Shown here: positions 36,210 through 45,204 of the stretch, one piece after another
Layout of the letters: each line of letters begins with the position of its first letter
Numbering within the stretch: position 1 is the stretch's first letter
NCBI GenBank assembly: GCA_029265355.1
Contig: JAJUJL010000001.1
Location: 62,001 to 126,000 of the forward strand
Length of the DNA stretch: 64,000 nucleotides
Origin: Chloroflexota bacterium
GTDB lineage: Bacteria; Chloroflexota; Anaerolineae; Anaerolineales; UBA4823
Direction: 5' to 3'
Notes under the pieces: generated by a model
The model's database searches: none
What the model was told of the DNA's origin: nothing
The model's input: only the letters and a program-made list of their open reading frames with translations
Position numbers and translations under genes: made by a program

Positions 36210-36261
36210 TAAGAATAATCTTATTTTGGCGTAAATTCGATGTAAGAGAATCGAGTACAAT
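36210..36261 (+). promoter_or_regulatory. Candidate control region of glgC: inverted repeats and -10 element
   Basis: TACAAT at 36256-36261 can serve as a -10 for glgC, without a good -35. Just upstream lie TAAGA-ATAA-TCTTA (36210-36223) and TCGAT/ATCGA flanking 8 bases (36238-36255), both possible operator half-site pairs. They sit between the divergent GH57 and glgC genes. Confidence 0.3.
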
Positions 36262-36435
36262 AAGAGAAACGGTGTGGCAAAATTCTGACCGGCAAGTGCG
36301 CCTTAATTTGCCGCCAAACATGGTTAACCCCATAACAGACCAATCGTTACCGATAGCGGCGCAAAACCGGCCATTTGTCAGGTAAGATTGTTCCCATTCA
36401 TTCGCGCTGAGACTTGCTTTCAGGAGGGTATTGGG

Positions 36436-37698
36436 ATGAAGACACGAGCAGTAATTCTGGCAGGCGGCGAAGGATCCCGTCTGGGAATCCTGACCGCCAA
36501 GCGCACCAAGCCTGCTGTGCCATTTGCAGGCAAGTACCGTATCATCGATTTTACCTTGTCCAACTGCGTCAACTCAGGCATCTTTGATGTGATGATCCTG
36601 GCGCAGTACCGACCGCACTCGCTCATCGAGCACATCGGCGCAGGCGGCCCCTGGGATTTGAACCGGGACTTCACCGGCGGCGTGCGTATGTACACACCTT
36701 ACAAGGCGCGCGGCGCCTCCGATTGGTACCTGGGAACTGCGGATGCCGTGCAGCAGAATTTCCGCTTCATCAAAAATGGACACCCAGACCTGGTTTTAAT
36801 CCTCTCAGGCGACCACATCTACGAAATGAATTACTCGAAAATGATCGAATCTCACCTGCGTACGAACGCAGACCTGACTATGGCGACCATCAGCGTACCG
36901 ATGGAAGAAGCGCCACGGTTCGGCATTGTCGGCGTGGATCAAGAACAGCGCGTGACTTCATTCATAGAGAAACCCGCCCAACCGCCATCCACTCTGGCCA
37001 ATATGGGTGTGTATTTATTCAGTACGCCCGTTCTCGATAAATTGCTGTGGGAAGACCACGAGAATCACCTCTCCACTCATGATTTTGGCAAAGACATCCT
37101 GCCGCGCATGATTTCCCTGGGGTATAAAGTGCAGGCTTATCCATTCAAAGGGTATTGGGTGGATGTCGGCACCGTCGATTCGTATTGGCAAGCGCACATG
37201 GATCTGCTCGCAGAAACGCCGAGCATCGATTTAAACGACCGTTCCTGGATCATCCATACCCGAACGGAAGAGCGCCCTCCAGTGCGCATTTCTCGCGGGG
37301 CTGAAATTATTGACAGCATGATCACGGATGGCTGCGTGATCGCCTCTGGAGCGACGGTGGAGAAGAGCGTGCTTGCTCCAGGAGTGCGAGTGGAAAGCGG
37401 AGCAGTCATCCGTGAGTCGGTGTTGTTGACCGATGTCGTCGTCGAAGCTGGCGCGCAAATTTATCGCTCGATCATCGATAAGAAAGCCCGCATCGGAAGC
37501 CAGGCGCGCGTCGGCGAAGTGCCGGAAGGCGAGGCGCCCGGCTTCAGCATGGTTGGCAAGCACAGCGTGGTCACGCCAGGGCTGGTCATTCAATCCGGGG
37601 CGATCGTGGCTACGGATGTCATCCCGTCGGATTATCCGGGGCAGGTGATCCGGAAAGCCGACTATATCCAAACCAAGAGGTCAGCTCATGAAGTTTGA
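36436..37698 (+). CDS. glgC: Glucose-1-phosphate adenylyltransferase
   Basis: 420 aa. Makes ADP-glucose for glycogen synthesis. The N-terminal nucleotidyltransferase domain has [10 protein letters not shown] and [15 protein letters not shown]-type sequence, then the [13 protein letters not shown] metal site and the [11 protein letters not shown] region; the C-terminal third is a left-handed beta-helix of hexapeptide repeats. ATG 36436 follows AGGAGGG and is preferred over the in-frame ATG at 36388. Its last 11 bases overlap malQ, so the two are co-translated. Usually allosterically controlled by sugar phosphates. Confidence 0.95.
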   Translation: MKTRAVILAGGEGSRLGILTAKRTKPAVPFAGKYRIIDFTLSNCVNSGIFDVMILAQYRPHSLIEHIGAGGPWDLNRDFTGGVRMYTPYKARGASDWYLGTADAVQQNFRFIKNGHPDLVLILSGDHIYEMNYSKMIESHLRTNADLTMATISVPMEEAPRFGIVGVDQEQRVTSFIEKPAQPPSTLANMGVYLFSTPVLDKLLWEDHENHLSTHDFGKDILPRMISLGYKVQAYPFKGYWVDVGTVDSYWQAHMDLLAETPSIDLNDRSWIIHTRTEERPPVRISRGAEIIDSMITDGCVIASGATVEKSVLAPGVRVESGAVIRESVLLTDVVVEAGAQIYRSIIDKKARIGSQARVGEVPEGEAPGFSMVGKHSVVTPGLVIQSGAIVATDVIPSDYPGQVIRKADYIQTKRSAHEV

Positions 37699-39226
37699 AC
37701 GTTCTTCTGGAATCTTGCTTCACCCCACCAGCCTGCCCAGCCCTTATGGCATCGGGGATCTGGGTAAGGAGGCCTACCGCTGGTTGGACTTCCTGGCAGA
37801 AACAGGCTGCCGCCTCTGGCAGGTGCTTCCCCTGGGTCCTACCGGTTATGGCGATTCGCCCTACCAGTGCTTCTCCGCATTTGCTGGCAACCCGTACCTG
37901 ATCAGCCCTGCAGCCCTGGTGGAGGATGGATTGCTCACACAGGCAGAGATCGACAGCGGCAGGCGCTTCCCTACCAGCTATGTGGATTTCGGAGAAGTGA
38001 TCCCCTGGAAGCTGGACATCTTGGGGCGCGCCTACCAGCGATTTACACAATCCGCCAGCGCTGCGCTGCGCCAGGCTTTCGAAGAATTTCAACACCAGCA
38101 AGCCGCCTGGTTGCCGGACTTTGCCTTTTTTATGGCACTGAAAGAGTACCACGGTGGCGGCTCTTGGGTCTCCTGGTCGCCAGACCTGCGCAAACGGAAA
38201 AAGAAAGCCCTGAAAGAGGCCGCCGCATTGCTGGCAGACGCCATCCAACAGCAAGTCTTCCGCCAATTCATTTTCTTCCGCCAATGGAACGCACTGCGCG
38301 ATTATGCCCACTCCTTAAACATTCAAATCATCGGTGATATCCCGTACGTCATCGCTCACGACAGCGCCGACGTTTGGGCTCATCCGGAACTGTTCTACCT
38401 GGACAAGAATGGCAACCCCACCGTGGTGGCTGGCGTGCCCCCCGATTACTTCTCGGCCACCGGGCAGCTATGGGGCAACCCGCTGTACAATTGGAGCGTT
38501 CACAAGGAGAACGGCTACGCCTGGTGGGTAGCGCGTTTCCGCGCCATCCTGGACATGGTGGATATCGTACGCCTGGATCATTTTCGCGGCTTTGCGGGCT
38601 ATTGGGAGGTGCCGGCTGGCATGCCCACCGCCGAAAAAGGCCGTTGGGCGCCGGGTCCAGGCGCAGATTTATTTCACACACTGGAAAAGGAACTTGGCGA
38701 CTTGCCCATCATTGCTGAAGACCTGGGGGTGATTACCGAAGACGTAGTTGCCCTGCGAGAAAAATTCAACTTGCCCGGTATGCGCATCGTTCAATTTGCC
38801 TTCGCTGGTGGGCCACGAGACCCCTTCCTGCCGCACAACCACGAAAAAAACAGCGTGGTCTACACTGGCACCCACGATAACGACACCGTCTTGGGTTGGT
38901 ACCAGCGCGTCGATGAAAATGAACGCTCATTTTACCGCCGCTACATGGGCCGGGATGGCAGCGACGTCTCCTGGGATCTGATCCGCGCTACCTGGTCATC
39001 CGTGGCTGTCTTTGCCCTGGCGCCAATGCAAGATTTCCTCAGCCTGGATAACCAGGCGCGCATGAATTACCCGGGCCGGCAGAGCGGCAACTGGTCCTGG
39101 CGCATGCCTGCGCATGCTATGAACTCATCCCTGGCAGGACGCATCCGTGAGTTCAATTACCTTTACGACCGAGAAAAACCCAAAAGCGAGCCGGAAAACG
39201 CGCAAGCGGCAAAAGAAGCTCAATGA
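37688..39226 (+). CDS. malQ: 4-alpha-glucanotransferase (amylomaltase, GH77)
   Basis: 512 aa. Disproportionates maltodextrins in the cytoplasm. It shows SSGILLHPTSLPSPYGIGDLG, FGEVIPW, the nucleophile in IVRLDHFRGF, the acid/base in IIAEDLGVIT, and THDNDT near the third carboxylate. Start overlaps glgC by 11 bases behind AGAGG. Together with GH13, GH57 and glgC it forms an alpha-glucan storage and use island. C-terminal 15 residues are a charged tail. Confidence 0.96.
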   Translation: MKFERSSGILLHPTSLPSPYGIGDLGKEAYRWLDFLAETGCRLWQVLPLGPTGYGDSPYQCFSAFAGNPYLISPAALVEDGLLTQAEIDSGRRFPTSYVDFGEVIPWKLDILGRAYQRFTQSASAALRQAFEEFQHQQAAWLPDFAFFMALKEYHGGGSWVSWSPDLRKRKKKALKEAAALLADAIQQQVFRQFIFFRQWNALRDYAHSLNIQIIGDIPYVIAHDSADVWAHPELFYLDKNGNPTVVAGVPPDYFSATGQLWGNPLYNWSVHKENGYAWWVARFRAILDMVDIVRLDHFRGFAGYWEVPAGMPTAEKGRWAPGPGADLFHTLEKELGDLPIIAEDLGVITEDVVALREKFNLPGMRIVQFAFAGGPRDPFLPHNHEKNSVVYTGTHDNDTVLGWYQRVDENERSFYRRYMGRDGSDVSWDLIRATWSSVAVFALAPMQDFLSLDNQARMNYPGRQSGNWSWRMPAHAMNSSLAGRIREFNYLYDREKPKSEPENAQAAKEAQ

Positions 39227-39245
39227 CCCCAGATCCAGCACTGCC

Positions 39246-39300
39246 GAACTGTCCCGACTGGCTGTGAGGATTTTCTGCCTGTCGGGGCAGTTCAGCTTTT
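39246..39300. terminator. Hairpin terminator between malQ and the convergent lipoprotein gene
   Basis: GAACTGTCCCGAC (39246-39258) pairs with GTCGGGGCAGTTC (39281-39293), one G-U, 22-base loop, then AGCTTTT on the plus strand. The arrangement fits a terminator for malQ; its right end touches the lipoprotein stop codon. Confidence 0.55.
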
Positions 39301-39913
39301 ATGGTCGGACGCTGATCAAAATATCACCCGCCGCCATACCGCTCATCGAATAAGCCCCATCCTGTAAACGCACTTCGCCGGTTGCCTGGATGCTCAGGGT
39401 AGTCATCCCAGGCGCCTTTGCGCGCAAGACAATCACCACCTGGCTCATATCTGCCTGCACCGACACCAGTTCCAAAACCTGGCTGGCACCCTCGCCTGCA
39501 ATGAACTGGTTTTCGTAGGTCACTTGAGCCAGGAAAGGCGCATCTTGCACGCCTTCATCCCGCAAGTAAAGGTAGTAGTAGGGAAGACCTAGCTGGATGG
39601 GCTTGCCAGTCACCGTAATCTGTTCACCCACTTGCAAATCGCTATGCGCAGCGCCAATCTCAATGTAAGGGTCAATCTCTTCTGGAGTCAGGGCGACTTG
39701 TGGGGTCTCTGTGGGAGGCGGTGGTGCAACCGTATCGGGCGCGGCGACCGGAAACGTTGCTGTCTCGATGAGCTGCACAGTCGCCGTGGCCGCCCAGGCA
39801 GGTGTCGGAGCGGCCGGCGAGGGTTGGAGCGAGCACGCTGTCACCAGGGCTAGTTCTAGCATCAGCAGCGCCCCGGTCATGAGACGCACAGCAGTTTCTA
39901 GCGTCTTTGCCAT
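39299..39913 (-). CDS. Putative lipoprotein with beta-rich C-domain
   Basis: 204 aa from ATG 39913 (GAGGTG upstream); the longer frame to 40210 overlaps the preceding gene and is out of character. Signal peptide ends in a lipobox-like VTAC (Cys about 27). Then a Pro/Ala/Thr linker (about 30-75) and a beta-rich domain (DLQVGEQITVTG, MTTLSIQATGEV). Overlaps the VPS62-like gene by 16 bases, so it is the last member of that operon. Function unknown; likely an anchored adhesion or binding domain. Confidence 0.7.
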   Translation of the reverse strand: MAKTLETAVRLMTGALLMLELALVTACSLQPSPAAPTPAWAATATVQLIETATFPVAAPDTVAPPPPTETPQVALTPEEIDPYIEIGAAHSDLQVGEQITVTGKPIQLGLPYYYLYLRDEGVQDAPFLAQVTYENQFIAGEGASQVLELVSVQADMSQVVIVLRAKAPGMTTLSIQATGEVRLQDGAYSMSGMAAGDILISVRP

Positions 39914-41805
39914 CGCAGCACCTCGCGCAAGTTCTCCCAGAGCAGGTAAACGCCGGTGAGAAATACGCTTATGGCGATAATCTGCCAGAAAAACTGGTAC
40001 AGCAAGACCAGCAGAGCAGCCAAAGCCAGGCCAATGGCGAGAGAGTTGATCAGCCAAAACAGGCGGCCGCGAAATCCAGCTTCGAAGAAGATAAACACGC
40101 CAACGATCAACCCCAGGCCAACCAGGGCGTACTGCCGGGCAAAGACAATCAGCAGCACCGTCGCCACCATAACTGTGCCAATGCTGGCAGCCGCAAGAAA
40201 TTCCGCCCATCCCAGCAGAGGCATATTCAAATCGGTGGTAGGCAATGCAGGGTTGTGCAAGTGCGCACCGGCTGGAGGTTCTTCGCCTGCTTTCATCTGC
40301 GCGGTATAAAGATCATAGGCCTGCAGCCGGGCTTCGAGGGTGGCTCTTTCCTGGCGTAAACGAAATATTTCTTCCGATAAGGTTTCGATCGCCTCTTGCT
40401 GACGGGCATACTCCTCAGCCAAATGGGCGTGCCCTTGAAGCGCCTGCAAGCCGATGCCATTTTGAACCAATTGAGCGCTTTTTGATTGGATCAACTGCTT
40501 CACCTCGCCCAACCTGGCGCGCGTCTGCACCTGTTGAAAAGCCAGCGCCTGCTGGCTTTGGGCTGGCGTAGGCACATGATCCAGTCCACACCACCCCAAA
40601 GGGTCGCACCAACTGCGGCGCACACTCCCATCTCGCTGATACACTGGACCGGCGGGCGCGTTCTCACCTGCAATTGGATCTTGAGCATACCAACCCCATA
40701 AACCGCGATAACCAACAGCCCAATCGGTATGCTCGTCCAACAAGGAGAGCTGCCAGGCTTTTTCTTGCCCAGGACCAATTATGGCGCCATCGCCGCGGGC
40801 ATAATCGATGAAGGGCGCCCGCAATACGTTCAGCGCTCGTTCGGTCGCCTGGCCTAACCGGATGCCAAAGCGATCCTTTACGAACACCTGGGCGCGGCGG
40901 ATAATCGATGCCAATGGCGAGAGGAAGGGGACTTCGATTTCCGTCATATACTCGCCCGGTAGAAAATAACTGGCATGGCTGCCAGCGCCAACATAGACCA
41001 CCGGATGTTGGAAACCGTCTTCGTCCTGGATTTTCGTCAGATGAGGATCATCCCAGCGACGGCGTAGATCAGCGCCGTGATGGTCATGGGAGGCGTAAGC
41101 CACCCACTTCGGTACCAGGCGGTTGGGGCACGGTGTGCTTTCAACCACATCCCCGGCTTCATAGCAGTACACCGAAACCATCTCCCAATCGGCTTCGTGA
41201 TCGTTGACGCCGCCGTAACCGGAACGCCAGTTATTGAATGGATAGAAATACCAATACTGCAGCACCCACCACTCATTTTCGCGCAGCACCCGTCCATAAT
41301 AGACATAGCGTTCGTCTTTTTGTTGCAATTCCCGGTAGGTGAGCGCAGCCGCAATTGCCGTATCGCCAGGTACCCGGCCTCGCAGTAACAACGATATCGA
41401 GAAGATTGCATCCACCAGGCGCGAGGCAAAGCCAACCCGCGCCAGGCGGCTGCGCCCTGGTCGAAACCCGTCCTCGGTTCTCCTCTTGCGCAGCGTGTCC
41501 ATGGCTTCGTCGATCGACAGGCGCGCCATCTTCAGCAAGTCTGGAGGTTCGATAAACTGCATGAAATAGAATGAGCCAAAAGCATCAGCGCGGTGCTGCA
41601 CCAGAGTCTCCAGGCTCAGCTTACCCTCGGGTACCACCTGGACTGCTGGTCTGTCAGGCATCTGCAGCCATAAGCTGCTTTGCCTCACATAGCGCTCCAC
41701 ATCCATTGGAAAGAAGCGTTCCCCGCGTGTGTAGCTTAGAACTGGCTCGAAACGCCGCAATAAGCAGCGCTTCTCATCATCAGTCAGGACACTGCCATCA
41801 ACCAC
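39898..41805 (-). CDS. VPS62/DUF946-like protein with coiled coil and C-terminal membrane helices
   Basis: 635 aa. The central part (about 160-390) has the VPS62-like pattern: QYWYFYPFNNW, NDHEADWEMVSVY, WVAYASHDHHGA and VVYVGAGSHASYF, rich in His and Asp and suggestive of a metal site. Residues about 420-510 form a Gln/Glu-rich coiled coil, and about 535-625 four membrane helices. There is no signal peptide. In eukaryotes VPS62 is linked to vacuolar sorting; bacterial roles are unknown to me. It lies between a 4-TM protein and a lipoprotein gene, downstream of MoxR/VWA genes. Confidence 0.65.
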   Translation of the reverse strand: MVDGSVLTDDEKRCLLRRFEPVLSYTRGERFFPMDVERYVRQSSLWLQMPDRPAVQVVPEGKLSLETLVQHRADAFGSFYFMQFIEPPDLLKMARLSIDEAMDTLRKRRTEDGFRPGRSRLARVGFASRLVDAIFSISLLLRGRVPGDTAIAAALTYRELQQKDERYVYYGRVLRENEWWVLQYWYFYPFNNWRSGYGGVNDHEADWEMVSVYCYEAGDVVESTPCPNRLVPKWVAYASHDHHGADLRRRWDDPHLTKIQDEDGFQHPVVYVGAGSHASYFLPGEYMTEIEVPFLSPLASIIRRAQVFVKDRFGIRLGQATERALNVLRAPFIDYARGDGAIIGPGQEKAWQLSLLDEHTDWAVGYRGLWGWYAQDPIAGENAPAGPVYQRDGSVRRSWCDPLGWCGLDHVPTPAQSQQALAFQQVQTRARLGEVKQLIQSKSAQLVQNGIGLQALQGHAHLAEEYARQQEAIETLSEEIFRLRQERATLEARLQAYDLYTAQMKAGEEPPAGAHLHNPALPTTDLNMPLLGWAEFLAAASIGTVMVATVLLIVFARQYALVGLGLIVGVFIFFEAGFRGRLFWLINSLAIGLALAALLVLLYQFFWQIIAISVFLTGVYLLWENLREVLRWQRR

Positions 41806-41811
41806 GCCAAC

Positions 41812-42276
41812 TTACCTCTGCCCGAAAGCTGACTGGACATCATCCAGGTTTAAATAGAGCACCAGGATAATGCCCATCACCATGCCGATGTAATTGGGCT
41901 GGCCGCGCAGGTAACCGATCAGGGCAGTCATCAGACCTATACCTTGTAGAGTGATAGCTGCTTTCCAGGCCCAGACGCGCATCTGGAAAAGTGCCACCGC
42001 CACTACCAGGAATAGTATGGAAAGTAGGATAAAAAACCAACCCGAGGATATCCCTTCAAACAGAGCAAAAGGGGTGAAGCGGAGAAAATATTCACCCAAC
42101 CAACGCTCTGGATCGCCGCTCATCATCCGGTACAATCCGTAAGACAGAATAGCGAGGCTCTGCAGGATCTGCAGCAAGGCGACGATCACCAGGCTGCGCG
42201 TTCGTTCACCCCTGGTTCCGACGATAGGTCGATAGGCTCTCGGTCGTTTGCCGCTACGGGTATCTTCGCGTGGCAT
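41812..42276 (-). CDS. Small four-helix membrane protein
   Basis: 154 aa: a basic N-terminus (about 25 residues rich in Arg) then four hydrophobic segments. Layout resembles DUF2127-like membrane proteins, but I cannot assign it firmly. The stop lies 6 bases before the VPS62-like start, so they are co-transcribed. Weak ribosome-binding site. Confidence 0.7.
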   Translation of the reverse strand: MPREDTRSGKRPRAYRPIVGTRGERTRSLVIVALLQILQSLAILSYGLYRMMSGDPERWLGEYFLRFTPFALFEGISSGWFFILLSILFLVVAVALFQMRVWAWKAAITLQGIGLMTALIGYLRGQPNYIGMVMGIILVLYLNLDDVQSAFGQR

Positions 42277-42330
42277 TCTGAGCGTGAGTTCTCCTGGATC
42301 ACTCTTGAGCAGACAGCCCCGGCAATGCGC

Positions 42331-43710
42331 TCAACCTGTTACCAGCAGTTTATCCACCGCCCGCGCCAATTCTGCCAGGTTATTGGCGTGTAAAACAATG
42401 TCGCAAACCGGCGCATATCTCAACATATCGCTATCGCCAGTTCCCCATAAGCTCGGGCCCTCTGGCGTGAGCCAAATGGTGCGCCGGCTGCGGCGCGCCA
42501 GGGGCGTAAACAGATCCAGCCGGGGATCGTTGTAATTATTGCGTCCATCGCCAACCACCAGAAACGTGGTTCGACTGTCGATCGAGCTGAGATAATTGTC
42601 CCAAAAATTCTGCAAGCTATAACCCAGATCGGTATTGTAGTGACCGGATGGCATACGCTCCAAAACCTGGCGCACCGCCTGGCGGCCATCTCTGTTCTCG
42701 AGATCTGCTGAAATGCTTTCCAGGTGGTCAATGAAGGCGAAAGCGCTGGTCTTATTAATCTGATCTTGCAGTTCATAGAGCAGCGAGAGCATAAACTCTG
42801 AGCAAGAGCGCATTGAAGTGCTGACATCGCAGATCACTACCAACTTGGGTTTCAAGGCGCGGTGACGGAACTTGATCTCTACAGGCACACTGCCGTGCTT
42901 CAGATTGGCGCGCAGGGTGGCTTTGGCATCCAATTGTCCACTTTTTGCCCGGCGCTGGCGTAATGCCGCTCGTGTTCGCAGCACTGCAGCCAGGCGCCGC
43001 ACTTCTTTGCGCAGCAAGTCGAGTTCATGATCGGTGAGCGTATTGAACGGTCTGTTCATCAGTTGATCGATGCGCTCAGCTGGAGGCTCATGCCGCATAT
43101 TCTGGATAATGCGCTGTCCAGCATACTGGCTGAGCTGCTCTTCGATGGCCTGCATATTGGCCTGCAGGAGCTGCTGCAACTGGTTCACCCGCTGGCGGTT
43201 CATCCCCATCTGTTGAAGCATCTGCGCAAGCTCTTCGAGCGCCTCGCGCACTTCTCGAAAGCGCAGGGCGCGCTGCATGCGTTGAGTCATCCATTGGCGG
43301 TACCGCAGATCATCGATTTGGGAAAGCCCAACCATCTTTGCCAGGCGCTCCAGTTCATCCGGCTTCAACTTTTCGCCACTCAGCAGGCGTTCGATCATCT
43401 GGCGTATTTGATCCTTGAAATGACGCAGCGCTTCGGCGATCTGGCGCGCCTCATCCGGGCTTAAGTCTTCATCCAGGTTGGAACTCGGCGCAAACGGAGA
43501 GCCGCCAAAGAAGAGAGGAAACAGTTCCTCGAACGCTGGAATCGATTCCGCATCCTTAATGAGGGTAGCGCGCAGGCTGGTGCGGAAGGCGGCCTTATCC
43601 TGGATGCCCAATTTATCCACCGCCTGGAAGGCATCCACACTCTCAGCCAGGCTGATGCGCACGCCAGCCGCCCGCAAAGCGTTGATGAACTTAACAATGC
43701 GCTCTTCCAT
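42331..43710 (-). CDS. VWA-domain protein, CoxE-like
   Basis: 459 aa. The C-terminal third is a von Willebrand A domain with MIDAS DVSTSMRSCSEF (Asp about 296) and a later GDGRNNYND, close to the CoxE family. The N-terminal part is helical (LRAAGVRISLAESVDAF) with a Gln/Met/Arg-rich middle. GAGAGG precedes ATG 43710; the frame opens further up to 43815 inside the MoxR gene. With MoxR ATPases these proteins act as metal-centre or complex assembly chaperones, for example for CO dehydrogenase. No such enzyme is encoded in the window. Confidence 0.88.
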   Translation of the reverse strand: MEERIVKFINALRAAGVRISLAESVDAFQAVDKLGIQDKAAFRTSLRATLIKDAESIPAFEELFPLFFGGSPFAPSSNLDEDLSPDEARQIAEALRHFKDQIRQMIERLLSGEKLKPDELERLAKMVGLSQIDDLRYRQWMTQRMQRALRFREVREALEELAQMLQQMGMNRQRVNQLQQLLQANMQAIEEQLSQYAGQRIIQNMRHEPPAERIDQLMNRPFNTLTDHELDLLRKEVRRLAAVLRTRAALRQRRAKSGQLDAKATLRANLKHGSVPVEIKFRHRALKPKLVVICDVSTSMRSCSEFMLSLLYELQDQINKTSAFAFIDHLESISADLENRDGRQAVRQVLERMPSGHYNTDLGYSLQNFWDNYLSSIDSRTTFLVVGDGRNNYNDPRLDLFTPLARRSRRTIWLTPEGPSLWGTGDSDMLRYAPVCDIVLHANNLAELARAVDKLLVTG

Positions 43711-43720
43711 CGCCAGCCTC

Positions 43721-44689
43721 TCAATTCCGCCAACGATTGCCAAGCGAGTCGTCCAGCTCGTCTCTCCGGTTACCCGGTGGCCGTTGTAGATATCGCCTGG
43801 CGCGTTGTAAATCACCCTCGTGCTTCAACAGAACGCTCAGCGTATTTTCCAAAGTGCTTTGGTCCAACCCGCTGGAATTCAGCGTGACCAGGGCATGCGC
43901 CCAATCCAGGGTTTCGCTGATGCTGGGGGATTTTCTCAATTCCATGTTGCGCAGGTTATGGACAAATTCAACCGCCTGGCGCGCCAGCTTGGGAGCCAGC
44001 TTTGGAACTTTTAAACGCACGATATCTAATTCCTGCTCGATGGTGGGATATCCGATGAAAAGATACAGGCAGCGACGTTTTAACGCCTCGCTCAGCTCGC
44101 GAGTGTTGTTGCTGGTCAGAATCACCAGTGGGCGGTGTGTTGCGGAAAGTGTGCCAATTTCTGGCACACTCACCTGGTAGTCGCTGAGCACTTCCAGGAG
44201 AAAGGCCTCGAACTCGGCATCGGCGCGATCGATTTCATCGATCAAAAGCACAACGGGTTGAGGGTTCAGTATGGCGCGCAAGAGCGGGCGTTGCAGCAAG
44301 AAGCGCATCGAGAAGAATACATCCTCCTCAGCCGCCAAACGGTCGGCAGCTTCGCTCAACGAGGCAGCTTCAGCAAGTGTATCTTTCAATTTATCGCGCA
44401 AAAGCTGCGTGTACAGGAGCTGCTTGGAGTATTCCCATTCATACAGCGCTTTGGTCTCATCCAACCCCTCATAGCACTGCAGGCGAATCAACTCTCGCCC
44501 GGTAGCGCCTGCCAGCGCTTTTGCCAGCTCCGTTTTACCCACTCCTGCTGGCCCCTCAGCCAGCACGGGTTTCCCCAACTGCTGAGCCAGAAACAAAATC
44601 GTCGCAATCTCATCGCTGGCGATATACGCCTGCTGACCCAATGCCTGGCGCAGTTCCTTCGCATCTCGAAATTCGTCACTCGCATTCAT
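43721..44689 (-). CDS. MoxR-type AAA+ ATPase
   Basis: 322 aa from ATG 44689 (AGAGG 8 bases upstream); the frame opens to 44770 but the extension lacks a site. Walker A GPAGVGKT at 46-53, Walker B VVLLIDEIDRAD, sensor 1 LTSNNTRELS, and arginine-rich RRCLYLFIGYP. The protein is CoxD-like: its insert before Walker B (about 80-135) is long. Adjacent to the VWA partner by 10 bases. Likely remodels a target protein with the VWA protein as adaptor. Confidence 0.92.
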   Translation of the reverse strand: MNASDEFRDAKELRQALGQQAYIASDEIATILFLAQQLGKPVLAEGPAGVGKTELAKALAGATGRELIRLQCYEGLDETKALYEWEYSKQLLYTQLLRDKLKDTLAEAASLSEAADRLAAEEDVFFSMRFLLQRPLLRAILNPQPVVLLIDEIDRADAEFEAFLLEVLSDYQVSVPEIGTLSATHRPLVILTSNNTRELSEALKRRCLYLFIGYPTIEQELDIVRLKVPKLAPKLARQAVEFVHNLRNMELRKSPSISETLDWAHALVTLNSSGLDQSTLENTLSVLLKHEGDLQRARRYLQRPPGNRRDELDDSLGNRWRN

Positions 44690-44711
44690 TATAAATACCT
44701 CTAAACTACGA

Positions 44712-44834
44712 TCATTTGGGTGGGATGATGCGCGGGATCGGTAAACGAAACGCCATCCAAAGATCCGCAAATAAATAGATCAACCAGGCGGCCATACTGA
44801 CCAAGGTCGCCGCTGGTAAGCCAATAACAAGCAG
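44712..44834 (-). CDS. Possible small one-helix membrane protein in the zinc-ribbon/MoxR gap
   Basis: An open frame of about 40 codons exactly fills the gap between the zinc-ribbon stop and the MoxR start. It reads as one hydrophobic helix (LLVIGLPAATLVSMAAWL) with a basic, proline-rich end (RLPIPRIIPPK). There is no ATG, GTG or TTG at its beginning, only CTG at 44834; an internal ATG would leave 27 residues. No good ribosome-binding site. May be chance. Confidence 0.22.
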   Translation of the reverse strand: MLVIGLPAATLVSMAAWLIYLFADLWMAFRLPIPRIIPPK

Positions 44835-44835
44835 A

Positions 44836-45048
44836 TTATTCTGATTTTTCAGGTGTGTTGGTTGCCGGCTGCCAATCCGGAGCGGCGCGATGTAACTCAG
44901 CCTTGGACACCCGGTTTACCCGGCGACAGTGCGGGCAAGGCACGTTGTAATGGCTCAATCCCTGCTCTTCGATTACATCCAGCGCAGTGTGCACTGCCTC
45001 TCGCGTGAGCGCAAACGGCCTGTGACACTGGTAGCATCGGATTTGCAT
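44836..45048 (-). CDS. Small zinc-ribbon protein
   Basis: 70 aa with two cysteine pairs, CYQC at the N-terminus and CPHC about 31 residues later, a zinc-ribbon pattern. An ATG at 45057 is in frame but sits directly on GGGAG; ATG 45048 has proper 9-base spacing from it. First gene of the MoxR/VWA run. The role is unknown; similar small ribbons often bind nucleic acid or protein. Confidence 0.7.
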   Translation of the reverse strand: MQIRCYQCHRPFALTREAVHTALDVIEEQGLSHYNVPCPHCRRVNRVSKAELHRAAPDWQPATNTPEKSE

Positions 45049-45190
45049 TCTGGTCATCTCCCTTCATGAGCCTGCCACCGGCAGGCAAACGAAACTACCC
45101 ATACTCAAATCCAGAATTATTCCCTCCCCCAAGCCTGGTGAACATAGTATACAACAACACTCCAATTCGGTATAGACTTGATAAACCGGT

Positions 45191-45196
45191 TATAAT
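45191..45196 (+). promoter_or_regulatory. -10 element for leaderless pduO-type gene
   Basis: Perfect TATAAT at 45191-45196; ATG 45205 is only 8 bases beyond its end. A palindrome AACCGGTT (45184-45191) abuts it. No clear -35 and no Shine-Dalgarno. Transcription should begin at the start codon. Confidence 0.55.
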
Positions 45197-45204
45197 TTAT
45201 CATC

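Noticed and set aside
42331-44689. CO dehydrogenase accessory cluster
   Set aside because: MoxR and VWA genes resemble CoxD/CoxE, but no coxS/M/L genes are in the window, so the link is not claimed.
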